Shown one piece after another: positions 47,471 to 59,999 of a stretch of DNA of 64,000 nt (the stretch's first letter is position 1; every line of letters starts with the position of its first letter). Below the pieces are notes generated by a model. The model searched no databases and was not told the origin of the DNA. It saw only the letters and a list, made by a program, of their open reading frames with translations. The stretch lies in NCBI GenBank assembly GCA_003342895.1, contig PTFA01000081.1, positions 3,676,434-3,740,433 on the forward strand, in the 5' to 3' direction. Both the position numbers and the translations under genes were made by a program. This stretch comes from Casuarius casuarius. Its lineage: Eukaryota > Chordata > Aves > Casuariiformes > Casuariidae.

Positions 47471-50400
47471 ACTTACACAGTACAACTTTTGGTATGGTGA
47501 TGATAGTATAAATCACTCCTGCCTCTCAGTTTCATATCATTCTAATGTTAATGGATCTAGAAGTTTAGGAAGCAGCATTTTACTTTTTCTTTTTTCTTTT
47601 TTTTTAAGTGCTGGACATGGAATGCTGTACTACCTTGATCTAAAACAACTTGTGGACTATTAAGATTAAGGCTGTTCTAAGGCTGTCTGAGGAGCACATT
47701 TATCCCTCCTTTGACCCTAGGAGAAAGAATAGCAAAAGTGAAATATAGCAAGAATGATAAGGGCTGAAGTAGATCAAAATGGGAGGGCTTATGGACAGCA
47801 TACAAGTTACTGGGTTGTTCAGAAGATTGGTAAGTGTAAGGGATGGAATACAACCATGAATTGAAAAGAAAGGGGATGGGGAGAGCTAGACAGCAGTCTG
47901 GACAGAATACTCACAGGGATGGGTCTGCCCTGAGGTTTCAGCTTGTGTTTTGGGTCTTGTTTCTTCTGTAGTATCCTTCAGGGACATTTGGCATCCTGGT
48001 GCTTGCAAATTGGTACTTGGGAAGAAAATCAATTGGGCTGACTGACAGTATGCTGGATATGTTCACATAGCTATAGTATTTACTAAATAAACTGAGGACT
48101 TGACGTAGATAGCGTACTGGCTTTACGTCCACGCCTTCACATGAGTAATTCCCATTGATGTTGCTGATGCTTATTTGTGAAAAGGCTAAATGAAGCCCCA
48201 AGTTATTTCAGCTTGCAATATCAACGTTCAGTCTGAACTAATAGTTGTATTTATGAGGGCTGATCAAATGCGATTGAAGTTTGTCCACAGACATTATTTG
48301 GCTTTGGGTTGGGCCCTAACAAAGAACAGATTTTTTAATTTATTATGATATTGCAGAAATGTTCTACATTATTTGCTTATTGTTGAGTAATACTTGATTT
48401 TGGAAACTTATTCTTCTCCCTATATTAGAGGAGAGGTCCAGAAAATCGTTCTTTTATGAACAGGACTGGTAAAGAACATATGTGATAAATTGTAACTTCT
48501 TGAATAAAAAATTAATCTGCCAACAAAAGAGAACATTGTACAGTCAAGGAGAAGGATGTGTCAGGAAGGAGAACCAAGCTTTTGATGGGTTGTATCTTTT
48601 TTTAAGCAACAGTGGCTTGGTCACTGTTTTGTTCTTTGCTTCTTTTGTCTCAGTGCTTGTGGAACTCCTTACAGAGCAACGAGTTCCTCCTTCTCTAAAG
48701 AGAAGTGCAGCATATTGGCTACTTTGCTTCATCAAGGAAAGATGTTCGTCAGAGGGCTTTAGAGAAGGAGGAGGTGTCACTCCATACTAGTAATGACTTT
48801 GCACATGGAAAAAAGTAGAGATTTAAAAACAAAAAAGAAGGATCCAAACAAAAAGGCACAAAGATACAAAGAAGGTGGCAGGCGAGGGAGTGAGTGAAGA
48901 ATGGTGAGAGATAGTGACTGCACCTGATGGTTGGGCAATCTATTAAGACATCTCAAAAGACTAACGATTGTTTAACCCCCTTTAACTGCTAAAACAAAAA
49001 AGCCAGTTCCTGACAAAAAAACATTAAATGCAATTGTTTTTTGCCTTACAAGGCTAAAACACATTATTCAAAACAACCTTTGTCCACTGACTCAGATATC
49101 CTGGTGAGCTGAGACTGACAGATGACTTGCTGTTCTTCATGCACGATTTCTCTGTCCAACACATTGGCTTATCAACAAGCAAGACCAAAGTTCCCAGCTC
49201 TGTTGTCAACTTTTGTGCAGAGCTCAAGACCCATTAGTTTAGTATTAACCAGTAAACAGAAATGTTCCGTAGTAACATCCTACCTTCTCATCTCTCCCCA
49301 CACAAACACATCCAACAGCACCATGCTTGCAACTTGAGCCGTGCTCCCTGTCCCACAATATCTGTCATGTAGCTTGGGGCCACATGCCGGTTTGCATCTC
49401 TAACCACACCAAACCAGAGTTAACCCAGAATCGCAAAAGTGACACGACAGCCTTCTCATGTTTTTCTTTCAACTGCAAAATGGATAGGAGAAAATTATTT
49501 CAGAATGGTAAGTGTAAAATAAGGCTGTCAAAGGGCTGCCACTGCCTTTCTCAGAAGGGCAGAAATATCATAAGTCAATTCTTTGATAAAAAACTCCCAA
49601 ATAAATGGTTCCATCTCCATGTCTTGCTAAGCATTAGGATACAAAGCTTTTTGCAGTGGTTTTACAGCACATGAACAAGTAAAAGAGGCATCATGTTTGT
49701 AACAGCGAGTGAGGAAGCTGATCTTAGCAGCTGCATTTTTCAATGTGTGCTATATCCTTTTAGGATTGCTGTAAAATAGAGATGTAATTTAAGAACACTC
49801 ATTTTGTTGATAGAAGCTGTTGGTGGTATAGAAGCTGGTACAGAATGTGATATGGGGTCCTTCCAGTTCAGAATGGCTGGATCCGTGCCTCTGGGCAAGA
49901 ACCCTGGATATTTTTCCTTGAAATAATACATACCATTTCCCTCCTCCTTATACATTATCTAGACCCTGTCTTTACAGAAAGCAAAGGGAGTTTCTATCAT
50001 ACTTCTTCAGCTTTCATTGGTCTTTCACATCTTACTCTATGCCAGATAGCAGAGAAGTTCTTTTTAGGGCTTAATTCTTAGCAAATGTGGAGGTTTATCA
50101 GAACTAATTTTTTAGTGCCAAGTTAATGTGCTTGCTCTATCTCTCTCAGAGTTAGTGAGAATAAGGTACAGTGTGAACACACAGCTTTTCAGCAAGTCTG
50201 TGATAGCTGCCTGGATGCTTGCTCTTACCCTTGGGAAAATGGAAGTTAGCTTACCTCTCTTTTCCTGAGAGGCAATTTATTTTGCATTTACTGCAAACAA
50301 AAGCAAAGTAACAAAGCCACTTTGAGAGGATATTTCTGCTCTTGGAAGTTCATTTCTGCCTTCATGCTGCAGGTTACTGTCTCCTCCTGGTGCCAGTGCA

Positions 50401-50827
50401 ACTGTTTGCGGAGCTGAGCTCTAAATTAGATGACAGAAATAATCTGGGCTAAACAAACAAACAAACTCCCTGATTTTTGTTTAGATTTTTTTTTCAAACT
50501 TGGGTTATTTCAGCGATCCAGTTCCACAAACAGTTGTCTTGCTGCTTGAATAGGTGACAAGCCATAGCACAGGGACAGAAACAAAGGACAGGAAAGGCTT
50601 GGCTGCTGCAACAAGGAATCACCAAACTCTGCAGGAGTGTGCTCGCTCCCGAGCAGCTGAAATGCTTCCATTTCACACTGCACCTTACCTTGCATTCACT
50701 TGTTTGTGTATTCATCCCTGAAGCTTACTAGCAGCTATTAGCTGCATCTTTCTTATCAAATCACCGTAGGTGCATTTCATGAAATAACTTCAAACGTCGC
50801 TAGAGCTTTTTGTAACTTGTTGACATT
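47471..50827. other. Non-coding DNA with simple repeats
   Basis: Holds a T/C-rich tract at 47584-47605 and an (AAAC)n run at 50451-50466. A donor-like GTAAGT at about 49508 follows an open stretch, but the only acceptor upstream (ending about 49372) is poor. No gene is called. Confidence 0.55.
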
Positions 50828-50880
50828 AAGGCCTGATCTGGCTTCCATTGACAGAAATGATAGAACTCTCCTGATAGCAA
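50828..50880. repeat. Possible palindromic amniote repeat remnant
   Basis: AAGGCCTGATCTGGCTTCCATTGACA-like order is present (two pieces: GGCCTGATCTGGC near 50831 and TTCCATTGACAGAAATGA near 50845), similar to one arm of the repeat at 47307. Only one arm is visible. Confidence 0.3.
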
Positions 50881-53769
50881 GACTGGCAACAGAAGTGAAA
50901 AGTCATTGTTGCCACGTTAATGCCAAGGGATTTGGGGATTTCCTCAAGCACTTTATAGTTATGTTCCCAGCTTTGTCTCTGTTTCACTGTTAATGGTCTA
51001 CTGGTCTCCCTAATCCTCCCTGGGTTTTCTGGAGTTCCATCTTTGCTTCCCGCTGACAGATAAAAATTTATTGTTGCTAGCTTTAATGTTCTTGACATAT
51101 TGAGATCTCATTCCTTTCATGTTAACATAGGAATGTTTTGGTGTTTTCTTTTAGTCTTGCATTGTTTAAAGATAATCCATTCAACCTATTGTTCCGTTCC
51201 TTTTAGCAACCTAACATCTGACCTTTTAATTACTCTAGCCTCACTACTTCATTCATTAAAGCTTGTTCATCACTTTGAAAATAGAAAATATTAAATACTT
51301 TCACAATATTATTATTTTAGATTTTCTGAACAATTAGCATTAGGATGTTTTTGACCTTCTCTTTACAGCTAATGATACAGTAATATCCCTTGTCATTTCT
51401 CTCCAGACACCAAAGGATGGTAGGGCAAAGCCATCCCTGGTGTAACTTCTTTAACATCATTAGTTCTGTCAGGGATGGATTTAGCTCTCTGGTACTTATC
51501 AATGTCTTCACCTCAGCCTTCTCCCCTTTTACAATCCACTTTCTGCTATGGATCCTTTTCAAGTGGTTGTTTAAATGGAACCGTGTAAGACATGCATAAC
51601 ACTGTTAATGTGTTTATCTTCAGTAGAACCCACTGTATATGGCATGAATGTATTTATGATGCACTTACTCTGATTTATGCAGTGGGAGATTAAAATTCAG
51701 TGCATGTTGGTTGATTATAACTACAGAATTATATCTTCTATCCAAGAATAGAAAATGTGGAAACGGCTGTCCTGCGCAGGTAATTTTTAAGGGAAGAAGG
51801 GCATGCAGTTACCTAGATGTCACTGAAACTGTACAAATATTCACACTGAACACCCAGATTTTAAAAAAAATAACTTAATCTTCTTTTTTAAGGCAACTTA
51901 CCTGAAAAAAGATTTAGATGTATTATTCAAAACTAGTCAATTAATGGTTCAGACAATGTATTTAATCTTGTGAACTGCAAATTATTCTCCATGACTATTG
52001 CTTTTAAATGTTAGCTCTTATCATTACTGCTTGCTATTTGCCACTTAAGTCACCAAGTATTGTTTCCTTATCACTGACTGGATAACTCCCAAACCCACAG
52101 ACTCATTGCTGTAGTAAATCATTTTTTTCTGAGGCTGCTTTATGCAAAGGGAGTTGTATGGATACTTTCAACAATGCTGTTTTTAACACATTCATTCATA
52201 TGACTATTGGTTGTGAACAAGTGAAAGACTTGCAAAATAAAGCAAATAAATTTTGTATGCATGTTTATAATACTCAGCTAAGTCATACATAATTGTTGCA
52301 AGAGGTCTCAGTGAGAGAAATATTTGAAGACTCAGAGTTTCTAGTCTATGCTAATTTTCAGATGTAGAAAAATTATGATAGCAATAGAAATGGAGAGGGT
52401 TTTTCAGATTCACTTTTTCAATAAGATTGTTGAGAAATTTTTTCTGATATAATTTTCAATCTTCTCCCCCTCAGCTTTGGTAATAAATATCCCCTGAGGA
52501 CAGCAAACATGAATCTATTGAGAATCTTGGATGAGGGGTTTTAATGATTTCATTTCAAGTGCTGTTCGTTCAATTCTTGCAATCTGTCTGCCTCTTTCTT
52601 CAATTCTTGATGTTTTTACTCAAAGAAGTTTCCCTTCCAATTACATGAATGAACCTTAGGATTGAGTAAGGCTGTCATAGGAAGTAAAATGAATATGACT
52701 GATTTTTATAATATAACTTGGAAGCAATTACCAGTTTTCTATCTTCATGCATGCTTGGAAAATTTACACTTAACCCAGCAATACACCTTAATTAAAGGTC
52801 TATCTATCTATCTATATAACCTCTTTCTAGCCAAAGTCCTTCTGTGAGCTATATTAAATTTCCTATGGCTTTATCTCCTTATTAATAACCTTTTTGTATA
52901 TTTTCAATTAAGTTTCTGGTCACATTATAGCATTGAGGTAAGGGCTCTTGCTGACCTTTAATAGGATCTGGATAATAGAACATCTCTGGCTCATGTCCTC
53001 TTTTGGTATTACAACCTCTCGCTTTTACTAAAATCATCCATGAAATTTGTAGTCTGCTAAATGTGGATGTTGCAGTAAGAAAGACTACACCAGACTACAT
53101 TAGAACTGGATGGACATCAGTTTGCAGTCTCTGATATTAGACAGTGCTGAAACAACCTCACTTTTTTTGTCCTATGGCAAACACCAGTGGGAGACTGTGA
53201 ATGACTCTTAATGTAAGATAAAAATATTTTATTTTGATTGATATTTTCCATATGGCAAGTCATGCTTCTCCCCACGTGAACTCTAAGGAGCGTACTGAAG
53301 AGCAGAGGATGAAGTTACTTTCAAATGATTAGTACCACATCATATTTGAATTCAGATGTTAGTGTTCTAGCATTTGGACAACAAGTAAAATCGGTAATTA
53401 ATGATATAGAATGATAAAGGATGTTTATGCTCCCTTCAAGTCCAAATAATTTCTGGGTGGGAAGGATATATTTGGTAGCCAGCCAGAGTTTTGTCAATAT
53501 GAATATCTAAACCAGATGCTTTTCTTACTGTTCTCTGATGGTTGGATTAATGTGTTCTTCTTTATGCCTTTGTCTTTTTTCTTGTAACCTGTAGCTGGTG
53601 ATGATCTTAAGAATTTTACTGCCAGAGGCATCTATCATGTATTTCCTCTTGATAGGTGATTATTATATTACTTCAGTGAATGTGAAAACCCCAGCTCCTC
53701 TTTAGCTCCATTTCTTTGCTCTTGAATCAGCCTTTTCTTAAGTTCTTAAATCATAGCCAGCTTTAGCTG
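50881..53769. other. Non-coding AT-rich DNA
   Basis: Unique AT-rich sequence. A short (TCTA)n run lies at 52799-52816. No repeat family, exon or RNA gene was recognised. Confidence 0.6.
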
Positions 53770-53835
53770 AAAGTTACCAAAGCACAAAGGGGACATAGTA
53801 AGTTAAATTTTCCAAGGTGACATAGCTCCGCATTG
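53770..53835 (-). repeat. MIR-type SINE fragment, minus orientation
   Basis: AAAGCACAAAGGGGACATAG (about 53780-53799), AGTTAAATTTTCCAAGGTGA (about 53801-53820) and CATAGCTCCG (from 53821) match in order the reverse-strand MIR core 'gaggcacaaagaggttaagtgacttgcccaaggtcacatagc'. Diverged. Confidence 0.55.
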
Positions 53836-55589
53836 ATTCTTGTCAATATTTCTGTCTCCATGGATGTCTGAGTGTTTAGGAAACCTCATCTGGCATGTCC
53901 ATGTAAAGTGGGGTCTAAAGATCAAAGCAGTAAATTTGTCCCAGATTAGGCAGGGCTTTATATTTCAGATGGGGAACTTGATCTATAGCAGACCATCACC
54001 AAATGCCAAGGGAACAGCACTGGGATGGGCTCAACTTAGGGCTGGGGCACCACTTGCGCAGTGAGGTGACTCACAGTTTTTCCCGCACGGGTTTGTCCTA
54101 TCAACTTGAACGTATGTTTAAATGAATTACTGGTTGAACCTGCTGGTATATGTGCTATGTCAAACACAGTCATGAAGCAATATCTTCCTCAGGGTGGTAC
54201 TTGGCTCTGAGCACGGCTTTGGAAGCAACTGAGATCCGCAGATAATGCTCACAGAGATTGCGTTATTTCCAAGGTAGTGCCTGCCCTTGATTTAGATGCA
54301 GTCCAGTGCATCTTGCCCTGAAGCAGCAGAATCCAACAGTCATTGTCTGTGCTGTTTCACTCTTTGTCAGCAGAACTCATGCTTCATCACCTTCCAAACC
54401 AAAACCGTATTCATCTTCATGATCATTTGTACATCTGTCACAACATCATCCTCAGCTCCACCGGTATTTCCAGCCTATTCCACCCATTTATCAGCTTCTT
54501 CCACAATTTTTTCCATGCTTCCTTCTGTGTCATAGCCTACATACCTGGTATGAACTCATCGACCTCATCCACTAGACTCTGAGTCCTTCTGTATTTAGAC
54601 TCTCCTAAAGATGCTTTTCACCTTGCTTCTTCTATGGAACTGAATTTAATCCTACAGGAATTAACTTCTGTTCTCATTCTCCTAACTGCTTTCTACTTCC
54701 CTATCTGTCTTGTGAGTTGAAAAATAACCCCCTGTTTAACCTACCAAAAGGAAGCAAACACATGCTAAATAATTATGCAAAAGTCTTCAACTGCTTTCAT
54801 TGTGATTTTTATCATCATTGTCTTGGTCTGAAGATGGAAAACAGAAGCCAAAGTACCTGTCTGTGAGTACAGCTGGGACTAGACCTTGAGTTTCCTGATT
54901 CCCATTCAGTTTTCAGGCTAGAACATGACTGTCCTCTGTTATGTTCTCTCCTAGAAAGTTTTTATTTACAGAAGCAGAGGCTCTGAAATCTGCATAATTT
55001 TGTGCCGTAGTTTCTATACTGTGCTCAGAGAACCAGTTTTTATATTCAGGCCTTGCTAGCTACATTCCTGGTAAATTGAAGTGGAGGAGAAAACTGTGAA
55101 CATTAAATACTTCTCTACGTAAGAAGTTTCCCACCACAAGTTTGCTGTTTTTGCTACCAGGCTGTTCTGTTATTGGGAACAGGAGGGAGTGGCTTAAAAG
55201 AAAGCATTTCTTTTAAAATGTGGTGCACATCGGAAAGAATCTGCAGAGCCATGTGCCTGGGAATTGCATTCAGGCTTGTGTTTAGGGGGCTATTAATGAA
55301 GTGTAGTCCTATTTGCAGAGGAGCGAAGGGATTGTGAAGCAGATCTCTTCCAGCCAGCAAGCTGGCTTCTGCCCTGTGCTTGGACAGGGGAAAGGCAGGG
55401 AGCAGTAGGGCTGGGTGTATCCGAGGTGTGGACAGAGGGTTTGCTGAGTGGTGCAACATGTTCTCCTCTCATGTGCTGACTGGGAACTGACAGCTCACTT
55501 TATTTGTCATCATTTTCTTTCTCTCTTCAGGTAAGTCCACCTGTCATCCAGTGGCCACTTTCGACCAGGGCTGAATGTGCAATGCTGAA
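53836..55589. other. Non-coding DNA, no gene seen
   Basis: Two overlapping frames at 54296-54582 use the same pyrimidine-rich bases and are regarded as chance. An acceptor-like pyrimidine-AG ends at 55530, but the following open frame to 55807 meets no donor and no poly(A) signal close by. Confidence 0.55.
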
Positions 55590-55630
55590 AGAAGGGGAGG
55601 GCACAATGCAAGAAGGGGAGGGCACAATGC
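55590..55630 (+). repeat. 21-bp unit duplicated in tandem
   Basis: The unit beginning AGAAGGGGAGGGCACAATGC at 55590 repeats at 55611 with period 21. It keeps an open frame in the plus strand (a seven-residue repeat), but no coding gene is otherwise supported. It may be a slippage event. Confidence 0.8.
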
Positions 55631-58600
55631 TTTGGGAGGCAAACACAAGGTTTCCTCCCCACTGCCCTTCATTAGATCCTGCCACTGCCCAGGCTGTCCC
55701 TAACAATCACTGTGGGTATAATTTTAGAAAGAACTGGAAGAAGGAAAACCTTTACTGCAACTTTCAGTTGGCAGACTACATCACCGTGTTTCTGCCTCCT
55801 GGCTCTTGACTTCTACCCCACATGCCTTGGAAAGGAGAGAAAGTGAAACAGCTAGAAGAGGAGGAAGAAAAGGAAAAGAAGGAACAGCTCAGGACTCCAT
55901 TCTCCAAATCTACCAGTGATGAGAAGCAGCAGCTGCAGTAGCATTCACAGCATGGAGGGGTTGCTCTGATCTCATTTCTGGGACAAGTTTGCTTGCTAAG
56001 AGTTGAGGACAGGAGACCTGTGGGAAGGAAGTGAGCTCTGACCCTCTGTCCAGTATCATCAGACACTGCTTCTGCTGTCATTTCCATCACCCTGCACATG
56101 AGGCATGAGGAACTGAACACATGGTAGGAAAAGCCTGAAGAGATCATACAAAGTAGCACATCCTCCAGTTGCTCAAAGGGACACTGCGGAACATGGAGCT
56201 GGAATGCCATGGGTTTGAGGAAAGACTCGAGAGTGAGAGAGAGAGAAGTCGGGGGGGGAACAGGGATATCAGGCAGGCTCCAAGCAGATGACTTGTGCCA
56301 GGTGAGGTGGCTGGCAGGAGGATGAATGCAAAGCTGGAAATTCAGGAGGAGATGTACGCACAGCATTTAGTTCTTTCATGATTTAATCCGAAATCCTTTG
56401 CTGTTTGCCGTTTTTCGTAATGTCCTCGTTCTCATGTCATGTGATTATGTGAGACTTTCAGCCTTCAATTAAAAATAATTCTACTGGTTCTTCAAGCCAT
56501 AGAGAAAAGCTTGCAACAGACAACCCCACTGGAAAGGCTGAAAGCCCAGGGTGCAGACCGAATCCCTTTGAGATAATCTGTTGGCTTCCTATTGGTGGTT
56601 GCTGTATTGTGGTTTTTTGAAGTCACCAAGACCCAGTCAAAGCTGCAGCACATATTTGGGTTTTTAGGCCATGTATTTTACCCCAAATGTGGTAGATCTG
56701 TGGGAGGAAGATGGAACAGCCCAGAAATGGCATCATTTTGACACATGGAAGACAGTGATTCAGATATTTCACAGGTACATGGACTTCTGCAAATATGCAG
56801 CTCATGAAAAACTTGGCAATGTTTAAAGAAGCAGTTTGATAGTGTCAGTCCCATTATCATCATGCCAACTGGTCATTTTGTTTTGCCACATAAGCAGAGG
56901 GTTCAAGCACTTGATTGGCCTAACAAAACTTAACTGTCATCTAAGGAAGTCAGATTTGAGGAAGAAATATTGTATATGAAGCTTTAATTGACATCGCTTG
57001 ATCTGGTCTTGTTCTGTGAATAGAGGACCTCAGGCTCTAAGGATGCTAATCCGGCACTTCTTGCTGACCTTAAATTGACTTATGTAATATAAACCAACCC
57101 AATGTACAAGTGACACGATTTCTGCTGAGAAAGTGCAGTATGTGCCAAAACTGTTAATATTACCTTTTTTTTTGTCTATTTAATCTAGTATCTGATGAGA
57201 ACGGAGGGGAAAAAATGCAGTACAACATATTCACTGCAATGAAGTCCTAGAAAAGAAAATGTAAATGCATGAATATGACACAAACACCCCTTCTGTTAAC
57301 ATACGCTCACAGAGACTTGTTCAACTTGCAAAAGGATAGTTAGCCAACCTACAGTGTGTATATATGTAATTTACTGAAAGGAGGGGACAGTTTATGCACT
57401 TGGCCCTTATCCCGTGGTTTACCTCAATACTTTTAAATGTGCAAATTCTGTAAAACTTACTGGGAGAAAGAATGTCCGCTCACGCCTGGCTCTGTGGACA
57501 TGCTGAAAGTGTCACTCACATAGATGATGACCACTGTTTTATTTTACTTTGTGGATGGGGCTGAACCAAACTCTCTTGATCCAAACAGCTCTAAATTTGG
57601 GAGGTTTTGGCACCCCAGTGCAGATATGAGTCAATAGTTCTCTCCGTTCCAAAGAAGCATTAGATTGCAAAGGTGGGAGTGAATATGTAAATGCAATAAT
57701 ATAAAGGAATAGCTATATTAAAACTTATGTTAAGCCTCTGAGCTAGAGGTTTGCCAAGGCTTAAGTGGACTCAGGATGAGCTGGACACATCTAATTAATA
57801 TAAGTAATGTGACTTTTCTTGAACAAATGTGACTTCTCAGGGCGCATTACAGCTGCTGAATGCTCCAGCTCTGCTGCATCTGGTCCTCAGAGGTTTAGAA
57901 ATCTGTATTTCAATGTTGAAGCTTGCTCTTATTTCTGACTTTGTTTGATACTAAGTAAATGGGTTCTGATTTTCAGTGCTTTTGTCAGAGAAGTGAAAAA
58001 TATTGGTATGTGTTATTGATAGATATACAAGACCTAGAAAAAAACAGAATATGAAGTTAAAAAATTATGTGTTCATATTCAAGGCAAGTGCACTGGACCA
58101 CCCATCTCTTTCTTGATGTCATTGCTGTATTCATAGTGTTTATATCATGTAGAAGTTTTTTAAGACTTCTCTCAGTGTAGCATCTGAGTTTCTTCCATTG
58201 ATACCACTGTTAACAACTAACATGTTCTGTTTCTTTTCTCTCTTGTCCAGCGGGAAACTGTATGTGCAATTTGTGGGGCATCGTGGGGCTTGGGCATTGG
58301 CTGAGACAGGGCAGGTGGAAGACTAATGCCTCGAGCTAATGCCTTGCACTTTTCAGATGTACTGTGGGTTTGGGTCAAGTTTGGGAATTGCTCAGTTTTA
58401 GGGAAAGGAAATGAGACCTCATTTCACAGTTTTCTGCTGAGCAGCTTTATCAGATGGCTTTTTCATGATATCTAAGAGTGAGAGTGGTTGATCATGAGCT
58501 TTCTGAATGCCAGAAGAAGTTTCCATTTTTGAGGGGAAAAAAAGGTTGTTTTACTGCAAATAGCTTTTGATACAAAAAACGTCATTCATTACAGATGGAC

Positions 58601-59999
58601 CTGAATCAAAACTGACTCCATACTGCTCCAGCTTTGGAATGAGCATGTGAAATTGGCAGTTCCGCCCAAATTAACATTATTTGAAGAAGAATAGCAAGTA
58701 CCATTACATAAACTTGTAGTGAATTTTCCTTCATAGAACTGAAATGCATGAATGGATCAAAAGTAGAGATCACAAATGGTAATTTTCTACAGTAAAATGT
58801 AGAACCAGTAGAGATAATAGCTTTAGGGACAAGTCACCAGTTACGACTGGCCCTTAATCTGCTCTCAAATTTTAATATCTGTATTCCTAAACTTAATCTT
58901 TAGTATTATTTCAATGTTTTGTGATTCACCTATCATCATGTCTCCACTCCAGCATGTCTCCTGAGTGACTGGGATTAAGACCTGGAGGATAAGAAGGGGA
59001 GAAAAACAGCAGCACTAAGAAAGATTATTCCCGTGTTTAATATGGCTCTGCAGACTGGGAAGGACAGGCAGTTCCCTCCGGTCCTCCAGTGTCCTTTCTG
59101 TGGCTCACCACGGTCTCCACCTCGACTCACTGCATAGGGCCCCTAACTGGAAATGTCCTTTGCAATCCAGTTGTTGTTGTCGCTGCTGTGAACCATATTG
59201 GTTATGTGAAAGATGCCAGGTTTGTGCCTCTTTCTATGCTGTTTGAAATGCAATGCATTCTGAATTACTCACACATGGAAGTAGTAGGCAGTATAATGAA
59301 AGCATAGAGCAAGCACAATGTACTACATGAGGATCAGCTTAACACATTGGATCAGTGACACTTTGCAGCATAACACAAACCATTTATTCTTTTTCACAGC
59401 TGTTCTCCCAAGCATTTTAAGCATACATTCTCCCTCAGCATGCAGGACATCTATGTATTTCACTTCCATTGACATGGTAGGAGAGACCCTCCTCACTTGC
59501 AGATTTGTTCTTTTAGTAGGCATCCAGCACAAATGGGAATTAAGTACACGTGTGTGTCCAACAGAGAGTAGACCAGAACCAGCTGCAGGCACAAATAACT
59601 GCTTAGGAGGCCCATTTATTTGTGCTGATTTGGTAATTCACAGGACAGCCAAATATTCCTTTTTAGGAATGGGAAGAAGAGGGAAGAAGGAGGACCTCAT
59701 CTCCAGATTGTATCACCCGTGGAAGAGAAAAGTCAGCAGGGACAGAATGCTCCACATGAGGTTCTCCTCTCCCCACTGGAGCAGCTGGAGCAAATAAGGT
59801 TCATCATGGGCAAATGTGAGCTCATTTTGCCTCCACTCAGAGCTGGCAGAGACATTAAGGTGTTTTAGGCCCCAACTCAGTGCTGTGATAACTTGGTTAT
59901 GTGACTTATCAATTGAGGTTGGATCCTTCAAGATACTGAATGTTTGTGGCATAGAGATACTTGTCTCAGTCTTGGTTATCTTATACTCAAAACCCTTTC
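55631..59999. other. Non-coding DNA; purine tract; chance long frames
   Basis: A pure-purine run of 31 bases at 55854-55884 could form a triplex-type structure. An eight-G run lies at 56251-56258 after a GA-rich stretch. The minus frame 55776-56366 (196 residues) is the longest in the window. It is Ser-rich where it copies the purine tract, and is unrecognisable. The plus frame 59318-59797 (159 residues) also starts at ATG but lacks any gene context. Confidence 0.55.

Noticed and set aside
51880..51905. Donor-like site on the minus strand
   Set aside because: The sequence reads as a pyrimidine-AG immediately followed by GTAAGT, leaving no room for an exon.
55776..56366. 196-residue minus-strand open frame, the longest in the window
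   Set aside because: It has no recognisable domain, no splice or poly(A) context, and a Ser-rich part that simply mirrors a purine tract. A few frames above 150 codons are expected by chance in 64 kb read in six frames.
59318..59797. 159-residue plus-strand open frame starting at ATG
   Set aside because: Unrecognisable, no transcript signals, and overlapped by minus-strand frames of similar quality.
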